The notes beneath the pieces were generated by a model. It searched no databases, was not told the origin of the DNA, and worked only from the letters and a program-made list of their open reading frames with translations. From contig NZ_JACJVP010000036.1 in NCBI RefSeq assembly GCF_014212125.1, positions 1 to 64,000 of the forward strand: a stretch of 64,000 bases of DNA, in the 5' to 3' direction. The translations under genes and the position numbers were made by a program. This stretch comes from Cohnella nanjingensis (lineage in GTDB: Bacteria > Bacillota > Bacilli > Paenibacillales > Paenibacillaceae). Positions 42,649-50,698 of this stretch are shown piece after piece (positions within the stretch are counted from its first letter, which is position 1; every line of letters begins with the position of its first letter).

Positions 42649-43464
42649 ATGACGATGAGCTTGCAACAGGACATCATCGCCCTGCTGGGCGTCAAGCCGA
42701 CTATCGATCCCGAAGCCGAGATCGCGAGACGCGTAGCATTCCTGAAGGATTACGTGAAGCAGGCCGGCGCGACGGGGCTCTTGATCGCCATCAGCGGCGG
42801 GGTAGACAGCGCCGTGGCCGCGGGACTCTGCAAGCGCGCGACCGACGAGCTGTCCGCGGAGACGGGCAAGGAATATATGACGCTCGGCGTGTTCCAGCCT
42901 TATGGGCAGCAGGAAGACATCGCGCACAGCTACGCGGTGGCCGAGGCGTTCAACCTGACGCACAAGGCCGAGACCAACATCGAGGAAGCGGTCGACGAGA
43001 TCGCGCTCGAGACGGAGCACGCCTTGAAGTCGATCGGATTCTCCCGCCACATCAGCCGCGGGGGCAAGGGCAACGTCAAGGCGCGCACGCGCATGGTCGT
43101 CCAGTACGCGCTCGCGTTCGACCTGAACCTGCTCGTCGTCGGGACGGATCACGCTTCGGAAGCGTTGACCGGCTTCTACACCAAGTGGGGAGACGGCGCC
43201 GTCGACATCACGCCGCTCAGCTCGCTGAACAAGCGTCAAGTCCGCCAGCTCGCGCGGGCGCTGGGCGTGCCCGCCGAGGTCATCGACAAAGCGCCGACCG
43301 CAGGCTTGTGGGACGGCCAGACGGACGAGACCGAGCTGGGTGTCTCCTATGAAGCCAATAGCGACTATCTGGAGGGCAAGGAGATCGATCCGGCCGCCCG
43401 GGAGACGCTGGAGAAGCACTACCTCCGCACGCAGCACAAACGTCAGGCCATTCCCGGCATCTGA
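42649..43464 (+). CDS. nadE: Ammonia-dependent NAD synthetase
   Basis: 271 residues, the usual length of the Bacillus enzyme without a glutaminase domain. The pyrophosphatase loop SGGVDS (49-54), the GTDHASEALTGFYTKWGDG substrate region and the PTAGLWDGQTDETELG loop are all present. Amidates nicotinic acid adenine dinucleotide, the last step of NAD synthesis. ATG 42649 and 42655 are both possible after GGAGCG. Followed by acpS after 14 nt. Confidence 0.95.
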   Translation: MTMSLQQDIIALLGVKPTIDPEAEIARRVAFLKDYVKQAGATGLLIAISGGVDSAVAAGLCKRATDELSAETGKEYMTLGVFQPYGQQEDIAHSYAVAEAFNLTHKAETNIEEAVDEIALETEHALKSIGFSRHISRGGKGNVKARTRMVVQYALAFDLNLLVVGTDHASEALTGFYTKWGDGAVDITPLSSLNKRQVRQLARALGVPAEVIDKAPTAGLWDGQTDETELGVSYEANSDYLEGKEIDPAARETLEKHYLRTQHKRQAIPGI

Positions 43465-43478
43465 CGGGAGCGCGGCGG

Positions 43479-43880
43479 ATGATCATCGGAATCGGTCTCG
43501 ACGTCGTAGAGATGGAACGGATGGCGAGGCTGCTCGCCGGCGACACCGGCCGCAAGTTCGCGGAGCGGGTGCTCACGGCAGCGGAGCTCGTCCATTATGC
43601 GGGCATGCAGCCCCGCCGCGCGGTCGAGTTCGCCGCGGGCCGGTTCGCGGCCAAGGAAGCCGTGGTGAAGGCGTTCGGCTGCGGCATCGGCGCGACCGTC
43701 GGCTTTCGGGACATCGAGCTGCTCCCGGATCCGAGCGGGCGGCCAATGTGTCGCCTCGGCGCGGATGCGTGGGAGAGACTGGGCCTGCCGGAGGCGGGAC
43801 ATTCGATCCACGTCGCGATCACGCACGAACGCAAGCTGGCGGCCGCGACGGCGATCGTAGAGACGGTGAACGCAGGTTAA
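43479..43880 (+). CDS. acpS: Holo-[acyl-carrier-protein] synthase
   Basis: 133 residues. GIGLDVVEMERMAR with the metal-binding Asp and FAAKEAVVKAFGCG with its Glu and Lys are the AcpS signature. Transfers 4'-phosphopantetheine from CoA to acyl carrier protein, essential for fatty acid synthesis. Length slightly above the usual 120-126. Probably co-transcribed with nadE; in Bacillus acpS has different neighbours. Confidence 0.95.
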   Translation: MIIGIGLDVVEMERMARLLAGDTGRKFAERVLTAAELVHYAGMQPRRAVEFAAGRFAAKEAVVKAFGCGIGATVGFRDIELLPDPSGRPMCRLGADAWERLGLPEAGHSIHVAITHERKLAAATAIVETVNAG

Positions 43881-43885
43881 GAGGG

Positions 43886-43918
43886 AAAGCCCGGGCGTCC
43901 GAGGGACGTACGGGCTTT
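43886..43918. terminator. Bidirectional terminator acpS / cytochrome c
   Basis: AAAGCCCG (43886-43893) pairs with CGGGCTTT (43911-43918), followed by ATTT. It overlaps the stop codon of the minus-strand cytochrome gene by 2 nt. Confidence 0.75.
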
Positions 43919-44294
43919 ATTTGCGGGCGGCGAGCCATGCGGCGAGGGCGTCGATCTCTTCGGCCTTCAGGCGTTTGCCGAAGCCGGGCATAAGACTGCC
44001 GCCATCCGCGATCTGCCGGCGGATTTGGTCCTGATCGATCCGCGCGCCGACCTCCCGGAGGTCGGATTCCGGCCCCATCTTGCCTTGGAGTTCGCCTCCG
44101 TGACAGGAGATGCAGTTGTTGCGATAGAGGGCGACGGTCTCCTTCGGTCCATCCAAGGGGGCGGGGGTAGCCCCGGTCTGGGATTTGCCTGAGCCGCCGC
44201 CTCCGCCGCAGGCCGACAAAGCCATGGCCGCCAGGATGGCTCCGGTCCATCCGGCCTTTCGAAGCCGGCGAAGGACAATTGGGTCTTTTTGCAA
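43917..44294 (-). CDS. Lipid-anchored c-type cytochrome
   Basis: 125 residues. Signal peptide with lipobox LSAC (C29), a Gly/Ser linker, one haem site CISCH (61-65) and a Met ligand in SLMPGFGKRL (M102). This matches the small membrane-anchored cytochromes c-550/c-551 (CccB-like) that carry electrons to terminal oxidases at the outer face of the membrane. Monocistronic; maturation would need ResA-type thiol reduction. The N-terminal start has an alternative, since the basic n-region is long. Confidence 0.88.
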   Translation of the reverse strand: MQKDPIVLRRLRKAGWTGAILAAMALSACGGGGGSGKSQTGATPAPLDGPKETVALYRNNCISCHGGELQGKMGPESDLREVGARIDQDQIRRQIADGGSLMPGFGKRLKAEEIDALAAWLAARK

Positions 44295-44381
44295 ATGTAC
44301 CCTGCTCCTTTAGTTCCGTATAATGAGTGAAGTACATACACGCTTGAATCAACGGCATCGACGACATCACGAGGAGCGCAA

Positions 44382-45389
44382 ATGACCATTCATTATTTTA
44401 CCATACTTATGAACCATCTCGAACATATGCAAGTGGAATTGACGGCGGCATCCCAAACGAGCCTCGAACCGGGCCAGCCGGCCGAAGAGTCGCGCGCCTA
44501 CGATTGCAACCGGATTCTGCTCGTGACCGGCGGCCAAGGAACGCTCCGGCTGGAGGAGCGGACGGAGGAACTCCTTCCGGGGGTCTGCAGCATTCTGCAG
44601 GCGGGCGTCCCGCATGCCGTGGAAGCGGATGCAAAAGGGACGCTGACCTACAAATGGTGCCACTTCCGGGCCAGCTACACGGACAGGGAGCTGTACAGGA
44701 TCCTGCGGATTCCCCATGCGGTCCGGTTCGAGCCCTGGGGCGAGCCGGCCGCGCTGCTGGACGGGATCGCCTCTTGGGCCGTGAAGTCCGCGCTGACGTC
44801 GCGGCTTCGGATCAAGGCCGCGCTGCTGGAGCTGATCAGCCTGTATCTCGAACATAGCGAGTTCGTCCTGTCCGACGTCGCGCCTTCGCCGGAGATGGTG
44901 AAGATCGAGTCCGTGCTGCGATATATCGACGCGCATCTCGCCGACAGCATTACGGTAGAGGAGCTCGCGGGCCTGGTTTACTTGCATCCGAACTACTTCA
45001 TCGTCTTTTTCAAGGGGATGATGGGCTGTTCGCCGATCCAATACGTGAACCAGCGCAGGATGGAGACGGCGAGAGCGCTGCTGGCGCAGCCCGATTGGAA
45101 CGTCTCGGACGTCGCGGCGAGCATCGGCATGAAGATCTACTATTTCTCGCGAATGTTCAAGGCGCACACCGGCTTGACGCCGAGCCGGTACCGCAAGCTC
45201 GCGGCCTCCGGATCGCTGGGGACCGGCGTGCCCGGCCAAGCGGAGACCGCGGCGGCCGAGGAGTCGGCCGTGCGGCAGGAGAAGCCGGCGTCGCCCGACG
45301 AGAAGGCGGCTGGACGAGCGGAGCGGACGGCGATATCTGAAGAGCGCAGAGCACGGCAGGAGGAGCTGACAGATGATCGGCATGAATGA
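44382..45389 (+). CDS. AraC-family transcriptional regulator
   Basis: 335 residues. A cupin-like ligand-binding half (about 1-165; ILLVTGGQGTLRLEERTEEL) and a double helix-turn-helix (about 180-280; DSITVEELAGLVYLHPNYF, VSDVAASIGMKIYYFSRMF). A highly charged Glu/Ala/Arg tail of about 55 residues follows the DNA-binding domain, unusual for this family. GAGGAGCG precedes ATG. Overlaps mutY by 17 nt, so the two are translated together. No sugar genes adjoin it; the target is unknown. Confidence 0.87.
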   Translation: MTIHYFTILMNHLEHMQVELTAASQTSLEPGQPAEESRAYDCNRILLVTGGQGTLRLEERTEELLPGVCSILQAGVPHAVEADAKGTLTYKWCHFRASYTDRELYRILRIPHAVRFEPWGEPAALLDGIASWAVKSALTSRLRIKAALLELISLYLEHSEFVLSDVAPSPEMVKIESVLRYIDAHLADSITVEELAGLVYLHPNYFIVFFKGMMGCSPIQYVNQRRMETARALLAQPDWNVSDVAASIGMKIYYFSRMFKAHTGLTPSRYRKLAASGSLGTGVPGQAETAAAEESAVRQEKPASPDEKAAGRAERTAISEERRARQEELTDDRHE

Positions 45390-46527
45390 ACGGACGCTGA
45401 AGGCAGCCTTCAGCGAAGGGCTGCTGGGCTGGTACAAGGTCGCGAAGCGGGATCTGCCATGGCGCAGAAGCCGGGATCCCTATCATATCTGGATCTCGGA
45501 GATTATGCTCCAACAGACGCGGGTGGATACGGTCATCCCATACTTCAACCGGTTCGTGGAGCGGTTCCCCACCGTCGCGGATCTGGCGGCGGCGCCGGAG
45601 GAGGACGTGCTCAAGGCTTGGGAGGGACTCGGCTACTACTCCCGCGCCCGCAATCTCCAGGCGGCGGCCCGCGAGGTGACGGAGCGTTACGGCGGCCGGG
45701 TGCCCGACGACAAAGCGGCTGTCTCCGGGCTGAAAGGCGTAGGGCCTTATACGTCGGGCGCGATCATGAGCATCGCGTTCAACCGGCCCGAGCCGGCGGT
45801 GGACGGCAACGTCATGCGCGTGCTGTCCCGGTATTTCTGCATCGACGAGGACATCGCCCGGCCGGCGACGCGGATCGGGATGGAGGGACTCGCCCGGAAG
45901 CTGATTCCCGAGGGCGAAGCGGCTGACTTCAACCAGGCGCTCATGGAGCTCGGCGCGATGATCTGCACGCCGAAGTCGCCGAGCTGTCTGGTCTGTCCCG
46001 TGATGGAGCATTGTCAGGGGCGCCAAGCCGGCCGGGAGGAGGAGCTGCCGATCAAGACCAAGGCAAAGCCTCCCAAGCCGCAGTATCGGCTCGCAGCGCT
46101 GACGCTGGACGCCTCAGGGCGCGTGCTGGTGCGGCAGCGGCCGGAGCAGGGGCTGCTCGCCCGGCTCTGGGAGCTGCCGCATGCGGAGATCCCGGACGCG
46201 GAGCAGTGGCGCTCCGCGGAGGCGGCGCCCGCGCTGTTCGAAGCGGCGATGGCGGCCGAAGGGCTGGCCATACGCGCCGAGCGGCATATCGCCGACGCGG
46301 AGCACATCTTTACGCATCTGCACTGGTATGTCCGCGTCTGGACGGCCGAGCTGACGGACGGAGGCGAGGCGGCGGGAACGGGCTCGGGCTCGCTGCCGGA
46401 GGGATACCGGTGGATCGGGCCGGCCGAATTCGAGCAGCTCGCTTGGCCGAACCTGTTTCGCAAGCTGCTGGCGCAGCATTTCTCCGGGGCGCTGGAAGCC
46501 GCGGCCGGAGCGGAGCGGCGGATTTAG
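45373..46527 (+). CDS. mutY: A/G-specific adenine DNA glycosylase
   Basis: 384 residues. HhH-GPD domain with catalytic Glu in SEIMLQQTRVDTV (E43) and Asp in VDGNVMRVLSR. The 4Fe-4S loop is CTPKSPSCLVCPVMEHC (C-x6-C-x2-C-x5-C). A C-terminal NUDIX-like domain recognises 8-oxoG (about 230-370). Removes A opposite 8-oxoG. AGGAGGAGC lies 8 nt before ATG 45373, inside the AraC gene. Confidence 0.95.
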   Translation: MIGMNERTLKAAFSEGLLGWYKVAKRDLPWRRSRDPYHIWISEIMLQQTRVDTVIPYFNRFVERFPTVADLAAAPEEDVLKAWEGLGYYSRARNLQAAAREVTERYGGRVPDDKAAVSGLKGVGPYTSGAIMSIAFNRPEPAVDGNVMRVLSRYFCIDEDIARPATRIGMEGLARKLIPEGEAADFNQALMELGAMICTPKSPSCLVCPVMEHCQGRQAGREEELPIKTKAKPPKPQYRLAALTLDASGRVLVRQRPEQGLLARLWELPHAEIPDAEQWRSAEAAPALFEAAMAAEGLAIRAERHIADAEHIFTHLHWYVRVWTAELTDGGEAAGTGSGSLPEGYRWIGPAEFEQLAWPNLFRKLLAQHFSGALEAAAGAERRI

Positions 46528-46656
46528 CGCAGGGAATCGCTGTACAAGCATACTGACCCTTGGGATCGGCGCCGACTTTGTGCGTGGCAACGCAGGTCAA
46601 TCGGCTGGTAGGGCCAGCGACCAAGATCGCTTCATCGGATAGCCGAGCCAGCACTC

Positions 46657-46702
46657 AAGATCGCTCCACGGCTTGCTATGCCGGTTGGTGCGATCTTTTT
46701 TT
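46657..46702 (+). terminator. Terminator after mutY
   Basis: AAGATCGC (46657-46664) pairs with GCGATCTT (46690-46697) and is followed by TTTTT. The rest of the 46528-46781 gap shows nothing else beyond a partial repeat of AAGATCGCTTCATCGGAT at 46623. Confidence 0.78.
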
Positions 46703-46781
46703 CGTGATACGATAGTCGGTAAGAACGCCGGATATTCGCCCTGGATGAAGGCGCGAAGCGATACCGGACAGGAGGCGCCGT

Positions 46782-47042
46782 ATGACCGTACCGTTGAAGC
46801 TGCCTAAGGAACACAAAGACCGGATCGTCGACCGTGTGCAATCGTACTTCGAGACAGAGCGATCCGAGGAGTTCGGCCGGCTGGCTGCCGAGCAGCTGCT
46901 CGACTTCATGATCGGAGAGCTGGCCGCACCGATCTACAATCAAGCGATCGGGGATGCGCGCCAGTCGCTGCTGTTGAAGATGTCTGAGCTGGAGGACGAA
47001 CTGTACGCGGTGGAACGGCCCATAAGCGTTGACCGGAAGTAG
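46782..47042 (+). CDS. DUF2164 small protein
   Basis: 86 residues, no membrane segment. KLPKEHKDRIVDRVQSYFET, ERSEEFGRLAAEQLLDFMI and IYNQAIGDARQSLLLKM fit the DUF2164 family, helical proteins of unknown function. GGAGGCG is 6-8 nt before ATG. Followed after 13 nt by a small membrane protein, probably in one operon. Confidence 0.8.
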   Translation: MTVPLKLPKEHKDRIVDRVQSYFETERSEEFGRLAAEQLLDFMIGELAAPIYNQAIGDARQSLLLKMSELEDELYAVERPISVDRK

Positions 47043-47055
47043 AAGGAGGGGGAGC

Positions 47056-47376
47056 ATGAAGAAGATCGTGATCGGCAGCGTCTTGCTCCTGAGCGGCATC
47101 GCACTCTACATCGGGGTTCATATCCCTGCGGCGCATTATATGTCGCAATTATCGGGCTGGAGTACGCCGCCGGGACCGTATGCGACGTCGCTGCAAGCCA
47201 CGGGCGGAATGGCGGGGCACAGGATCGCCATATGGCTAGGCGTTGTCGGTTTGCTGTTCTATGCATGGGAATTGGGCGCTCCGTTAGTGAAGCGGTCCGC
47301 TCAAGCGATCCGCGAAGCGGATAGGCGCTTCGACGAACAGCGTGCTGAGGAGCGCGAACAAGGGGAGAGGCAGTGA
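47056..47376 (+). CDS. Small two-helix membrane protein
   Basis: 106 residues. Helix 1 about 4-24 (IVIGSVLLLSGIALYIGVHI) and helix 2 about 56-78, then a charged coiled-coil-like tail (READRRFDEQRAEEREQGE). AAGGAGGGGG precedes ATG 47056. No family recognised. The 51-bp array starts 22 bp after the stop. Confidence 0.7.
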   Translation: MKKIVIGSVLLLSGIALYIGVHIPAAHYMSQLSGWSTPPGPYATSLQATGGMAGHRIAIWLGVVGLLFYAWELGAPLVKRSAQAIREADRRFDEQRAEEREQGERQ

Positions 47377-47397
47377 CGAGGCTTTGCCTGCCCGCTA

Positions 47398-47655
47398 GAC
47401 CGCCAAAGAAGGTACTTAAACTACCTACATTCGCACGTTTTGGCGCCCGACCGCCAAAGAAGGTACTTAAACTACCTACATTCACATGTTTTGCCGTCCG
47501 ACCGCCAAAGAAGGTACTTAAACTACCTACATTCGCACGTTTTGCCGCCCGACCGCCAAAGAAGGTACTTAAACTACCTACATTCGCACGTTTTGCCGCC
47601 CGACCGCCAAAGAGGGTACTTAAACTACCTACATTCGGGCATATTGCCGCCTGAC
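47398..47655. repeat. Five tandem 51-bp units
   Basis: Units start at 47398, 47449, 47500, 47551 and 47602, and a sixth begins at 47653 (GACC). Each reads GACCGCCAAAGAAGGTAC..., with a short inverted repeat AGGTA/TACCT around TTAAA, then CATTCGCACGTTTTGCC. Because 51 is divisible by 3, frames stay open across the array on both strands, but no start site or codon bias supports translation. Lies between convergent genes. Confidence 0.93.
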
Positions 47656-47783
47656 CACAGCGCATATCATCGTCCACCCGCCAATATCCACCCGCCAATA
47701 TCCACCCTCCGGACCCTACGCGATCATCGGCTGTCGCCATCCAGGGCAGCCGCAGTCCTCTCGAGACAACACCCCGCCCACGA

Positions 47784-47813
47784 AAAAGAGGCCACCCGCG
47801 CGGGTGGCCTCTT
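47784..47813 (-). terminator. sodA terminator
   Basis: AAGAGGCCACCCG pairs with CGGGTGGCCTCTT around a two-base centre. On the minus strand the stem is followed by TTTTTCG. Confidence 0.88.
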
Positions 47814-47834
47814 CAATTGCCTCAAGTGGGTTGC

Positions 47835-48446
47835 TTACTTCGCGGCGTCGTAGCGCTTCGCGACGGCGTCCCAGTTCACGACGTTCCAGAAGGCGCCGAT
47901 GTAGTCCGGGCGTTTGTTCTGGTACTTCAGGTAGTAAGCGTGCTCCCAGACGTCCAGACCGAGGAGCGGCGTGTCGCCTTCCATGATCGGGGAGTCTTGG
48001 TTCGGCAGGCTGTATACTTTGAGCTTGCCGTCTTTGCCTACGGCAAGCCATGCCCAACCGGAGCCGAAGCGCGTCGTCGCCGCAGCGGCGAACGATTCCT
48101 TGAACTTGTCGAAGCCGCCAAGCTCGCTGTCGATCGCGGCAGCCAGGGCGCCCGTTGGAGCTCCGCCGGCGTTCGGGCCGATCACTTCCCAGAACAGGGA
48201 GTGGTTCGCATGGCCGCCGCCGTTGTTGCGAACAGCCGTACGGATGGATTCGGGAACGGCGTTCAGATCGGAGATCAGATCTTCGATGCTCTTCTCAGCA
48301 AGCTCGGGAGCGGACTCCAGCGCCTTGTTGAGGTTCGTTACGTAAGTATTGTGGTGACGGTCGTGGTGAATCTCCATCGTCTGTGCGTCGATGTGCGGTT
48401 CGAGTGCGTCGTTCGCGTAAGGAAGAGCGGGCAATACGTGTGCCAT
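47835..48446 (-). CDS. sodA: Manganese/iron superoxide dismutase
   Basis: 203 residues, complete. Metal ligands fall in EIHHDRHHNTYV, NNGGGHANHSLFW and DVWEHAYYLKYQNKRPDY. Gly/Gln context near GGFDKFKESF matches the Mn-type enzymes of Bacillota. Cytosolic, converts superoxide to H2O2 and O2. GGAGG lies before ATG on the minus strand. A second, different SOD starts beyond the right edge (63.6 kb). Confidence 0.95.
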   Translation of the reverse strand: MAHVLPALPYANDALEPHIDAQTMEIHHDRHHNTYVTNLNKALESAPELAEKSIEDLISDLNAVPESIRTAVRNNGGGHANHSLFWEVIGPNAGGAPTGALAAAIDSELGGFDKFKESFAAAATTRFGSGWAWLAVGKDGKLKVYSLPNQDSPIMEGDTPLLGLDVWEHAYYLKYQNKRPDYIGAFWNVVNWDAVAKRYDAAK

Positions 48447-48491
48447 GATTAGAAAACCTCCTTCATAAACTGGGTAGTAACCTTCCTCCGT

Positions 48492-48520
48492 ATTATCTCT
48501 GATTTTACATAGTAAATCAA
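48492..48520 (-). promoter_or_regulatory. sodA promoter with dyad
   Basis: On the minus strand, TTGATT (48520-48515), a 17-nt spacer and GATAAT (48497-48492). The spacer and -35 contain a dyad, TGATTTTA/TAAATCA type (about 48500-48519), a possible repressor site. Between 48540 and 48870 the sequence is AT-rich with no gene. Confidence 0.65.
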
Positions 48521-48871
48521 CAAGGATGTTTAGAAAGTCGAACGAAAATGATCAACCCGGTTAGAATGTCCTATTCGCTCGCGGCTATGCGATAGGGCCA
48601 ACGGCGCAGGAAGGGTCCTGCAGGATACAAGCGAAATCCCCGTATTTCGCCGAATTCGGCGAAATTGGCAGATTTATTGAGGTTTACACCATGTAACCGC
48701 TTCATTTAAAGCGTTTTCACGATAATTCCCTCGATTTCTACAAAAAAATTTATGTTTTCTTAACAAAAGGGGAGGAAATTTTCGAAAAATTGTCGTAAGA
48801 TTAAATTACGTTAAAGCGACGTTAAATCAACACCGCCGCCTCTACTTTAACTGAATCCGGGGAGATCACAC

Positions 48872-49294
48872 ATGCAGATTCGAGCGTTCCAACTATCGGA
48901 TTACCGTTCCGTTGCCGAGCTTCTTGAAATTGCGTTATCGGAGGAATGCTGCGAAGAGACGATGTCGGCTTTGTCCAGACAGCTCTCTTGGGACAGCGAA
49001 TTGGTTCTGGTCGCCCAGCGGGAAGACGCGATCGTCGGCGTCATGATCGGCACGATCGACCAGAGCAAAGGGTATGTGTATCGCATCGCCGTCCATCCGG
49101 ACAACCGCCGCCAAGGCGTAGGGAGGTCGCTAGTCTCCGCCATGAACGTGCGATTCCGTCAGCGCAACGTGATGAAGGTGTTGATTGCAGGGGACAAGCA
49201 TAATGAAATGCTGCTTCCGTTCTACCAATCCGTAGGCGAGCAGGCGCTTGATCTCGTGAAGCTGTCGCGTCCGTTGTCGATCGTGGCCGGCTGA
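48872..49294 (+). CDS. GNAT-family N-acetyltransferase
   Basis: 140 residues. Acetyl-CoA binding motif A is VYRIAVHPDNRRQGVGRSLV (about 70-89), with motif B around YQSVGEQALDLVKLSRP. The GNAT fold fills the chain. GGGGAGA precedes ATG 48872. The substrate is not predictable. Own terminator follows. Confidence 0.85.
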   Translation: MQIRAFQLSDYRSVAELLEIALSEECCEETMSALSRQLSWDSELVLVAQREDAIVGVMIGTIDQSKGYVYRIAVHPDNRRQGVGRSLVSAMNVRFRQRNVMKVLIAGDKHNEMLLPFYQSVGEQALDLVKLSRPLSIVAG

Positions 49295-49326
49295 CGATCT
49301 TCGAGCGGACAAGCTTGGCTAAGGAG

Positions 49327-49391
49327 AGCATATCTTACGCGTCGATAGGGACCGATTATTCGGTTGCTTTTGGCCATAAGATATGCTTTTC
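49327..49391 (+). terminator. Long-armed terminator after the GNAT gene
   Basis: AGCATATCTTA (49327-49337) is the exact reverse complement of TAAGATATGCT (49377-49387), followed by TTTCTT. An inner ACCGA/TCGGT hairpin occupies the loop. Ends 38 nt before the next start codon, so attenuation of the next operon is also possible. Confidence 0.7.
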
Positions 49392-49429
49392 TTATATTAT
49401 CTTATCCGGATTTCGGCAGGAGGCTTGGC

Positions 49430-50011
49430 ATGGAGCGCAGCGGCCTGATTCCGTCTTCTTACGAGCGCTGTACGATCAAGAGTTTCAAACATAACGGCTC
49501 GGTTCACCGCGTGTGGCTCGAGAACTGGCAGGTGCCGCCGGAGAAGTTGCATCCCATGCACGCCGATCAAGCGATGATGGTATTCGTGAACGATCACACG
49601 CCGATCCGGGAGGCGGACGGCAAGGAGTGGGTCAGCCGCGTGCCGGCCGTCTCGTTCTTCATTCCCGGCGAGTGGTTCAATGTCGTTGCGCTGTTGGAGG
49701 ACCGAGGGGTCCGTTACTATTGCAATGTGGCTTCGCCGCCATACCGTTACAGCGACGTGCTCACCTACATCGATTACGATCTGGACGTCGTGCTGCTCCC
49801 GGGCGGGACGAGCCAGGAACTGGACCGCGACGAGTACGACAGGCACAAAGAGGATTACCGCTACAGCCCGTCGGTGCAGGATCAGGTGGAGAGAGGCTTG
49901 CAGGCGCTGCATGGACGAATCGCGGCCTACGCTTCTCCGTTCGGAGACGGCCAGGTACGCCGGTACTACGAAGAATGGAAACGACAACAGATCGCTAGCG
50001 AGGGAGACTAG
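49430..50011 (+). CDS. DUF402 nucleoside tri-/diphosphate phosphatase, YgaC/Ntdp type
   Basis: 193 residues. The DUF402 barrel with KSFKHNGSVHRVW, FNVVALLEDRGVRYYCNVAS, YIDYDLDVVLLPGG and LDRDEYDRHKEDY matches the Bacillus/Staphylococcus Ntdp enzymes, which hydrolyse NTPs and NDPs with divalent metal. Conserved Asp, Glu and Tyr residues are kept. AGGAGG is 8 nt before ATG 49430. Signal peptidase follows after 8 nt. Confidence 0.83.
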   Translation: MERSGLIPSSYERCTIKSFKHNGSVHRVWLENWQVPPEKLHPMHADQAMMVFVNDHTPIREADGKEWVSRVPAVSFFIPGEWFNVVALLEDRGVRYYCNVASPPYRYSDVLTYIDYDLDVVLLPGGTSQELDRDEYDRHKEDYRYSPSVQDQVERGLQALHGRIAAYASPFGDGQVRRYYEEWKRQQIASEGD

Positions 50012-50019
50012 AGACACGT

Positions 50020-50607
50020 ATGAGTGATCCCGTGAGTTCGGCCCCGGCGGGGAGATCGCGCGCCGTGAAGCCGCCCCGACCCGCATGGCTGCGAGAAGTA
50101 GTGGATTGGGCCAAGGCGATCGCCATCGCGCTGGTCATCGTGTTCCTGCTGAAGACGTTCGTGTTCCAGCTGTCCACGGTCAAGAGCATCTCGATGCAGC
50201 CGACGCTGTACGAACGGGAGTGGCTGTTCATTAACAAGATCGTCTACGAGACCGGGCATCCGAAGCGGAGCGACGTCGTCGTCCTCAAGGACCCGAGCAA
50301 TGACGACGGCAAGAAGAAGTTTCTCGTCAAAAGGGTGATCGGCGTTCCCGGAGATACGGTGGAGGCGCGCGGCGGCCAGCTCTATCTGAACGGCGAGCTG
50401 AAGGTCGAGGCTTACACCGACGCGGCCATCGAAGACGGCGACTTCGGGCCGGTGAAGGTAAGCGACGGACATTACTTCGTCATGGGCGACAACCGCCATA
50501 AGGACGCCAGCAAAGATAGCCGAACGTTCAAGGAAGTACCCGAGAAGGCGATCATCGGCCGCGCGGAATTCATCCTGTGGCCGATCACGCGATGGACCCA
50601 GCTCTAA
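50020..50607 (+). CDS. sipS: Type I signal peptidase
   Basis: 195 residues. One N-terminal membrane anchor (about 31-50), catalytic serine in SISMQPTL (S58), catalytic lysine in LVKRVIGVPGD (K104) and C-terminal box HYFVMGDNRHKDASKDSR. Cleaves signal peptides of exported proteins outside the membrane. Gram-positive type length. GGGAGAC precedes ATG. Part of a run of same-strand genes to ogt. Confidence 0.93.
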   Translation: MSDPVSSAPAGRSRAVKPPRPAWLREVVDWAKAIAIALVIVFLLKTFVFQLSTVKSISMQPTLYEREWLFINKIVYETGHPKRSDVVVLKDPSNDDGKKKFLVKRVIGVPGDTVEARGGQLYLNGELKVEAYTDAAIEDGDFGPVKVSDGHYFVMGDNRHKDASKDSRTFKEVPEKAIIGRAEFILWPITRWTQL

Positions 50608-50698
50608 TCACGAACAACGCAGAATCGACAACGACGGCGACGCGCTGGCGCGCAAAGCGATCCATCCGGCCCGCCGGCAGAGAACGGAGGGACGACGG

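Noticed and set aside
47373..47853. Repeat protein encoded by the 51-bp array
   Set aside because: Frames are open on both strands only because 51 is a multiple of three and the unit lacks stops. There is no proper start site, and the frame differs from neighbouring codon use.
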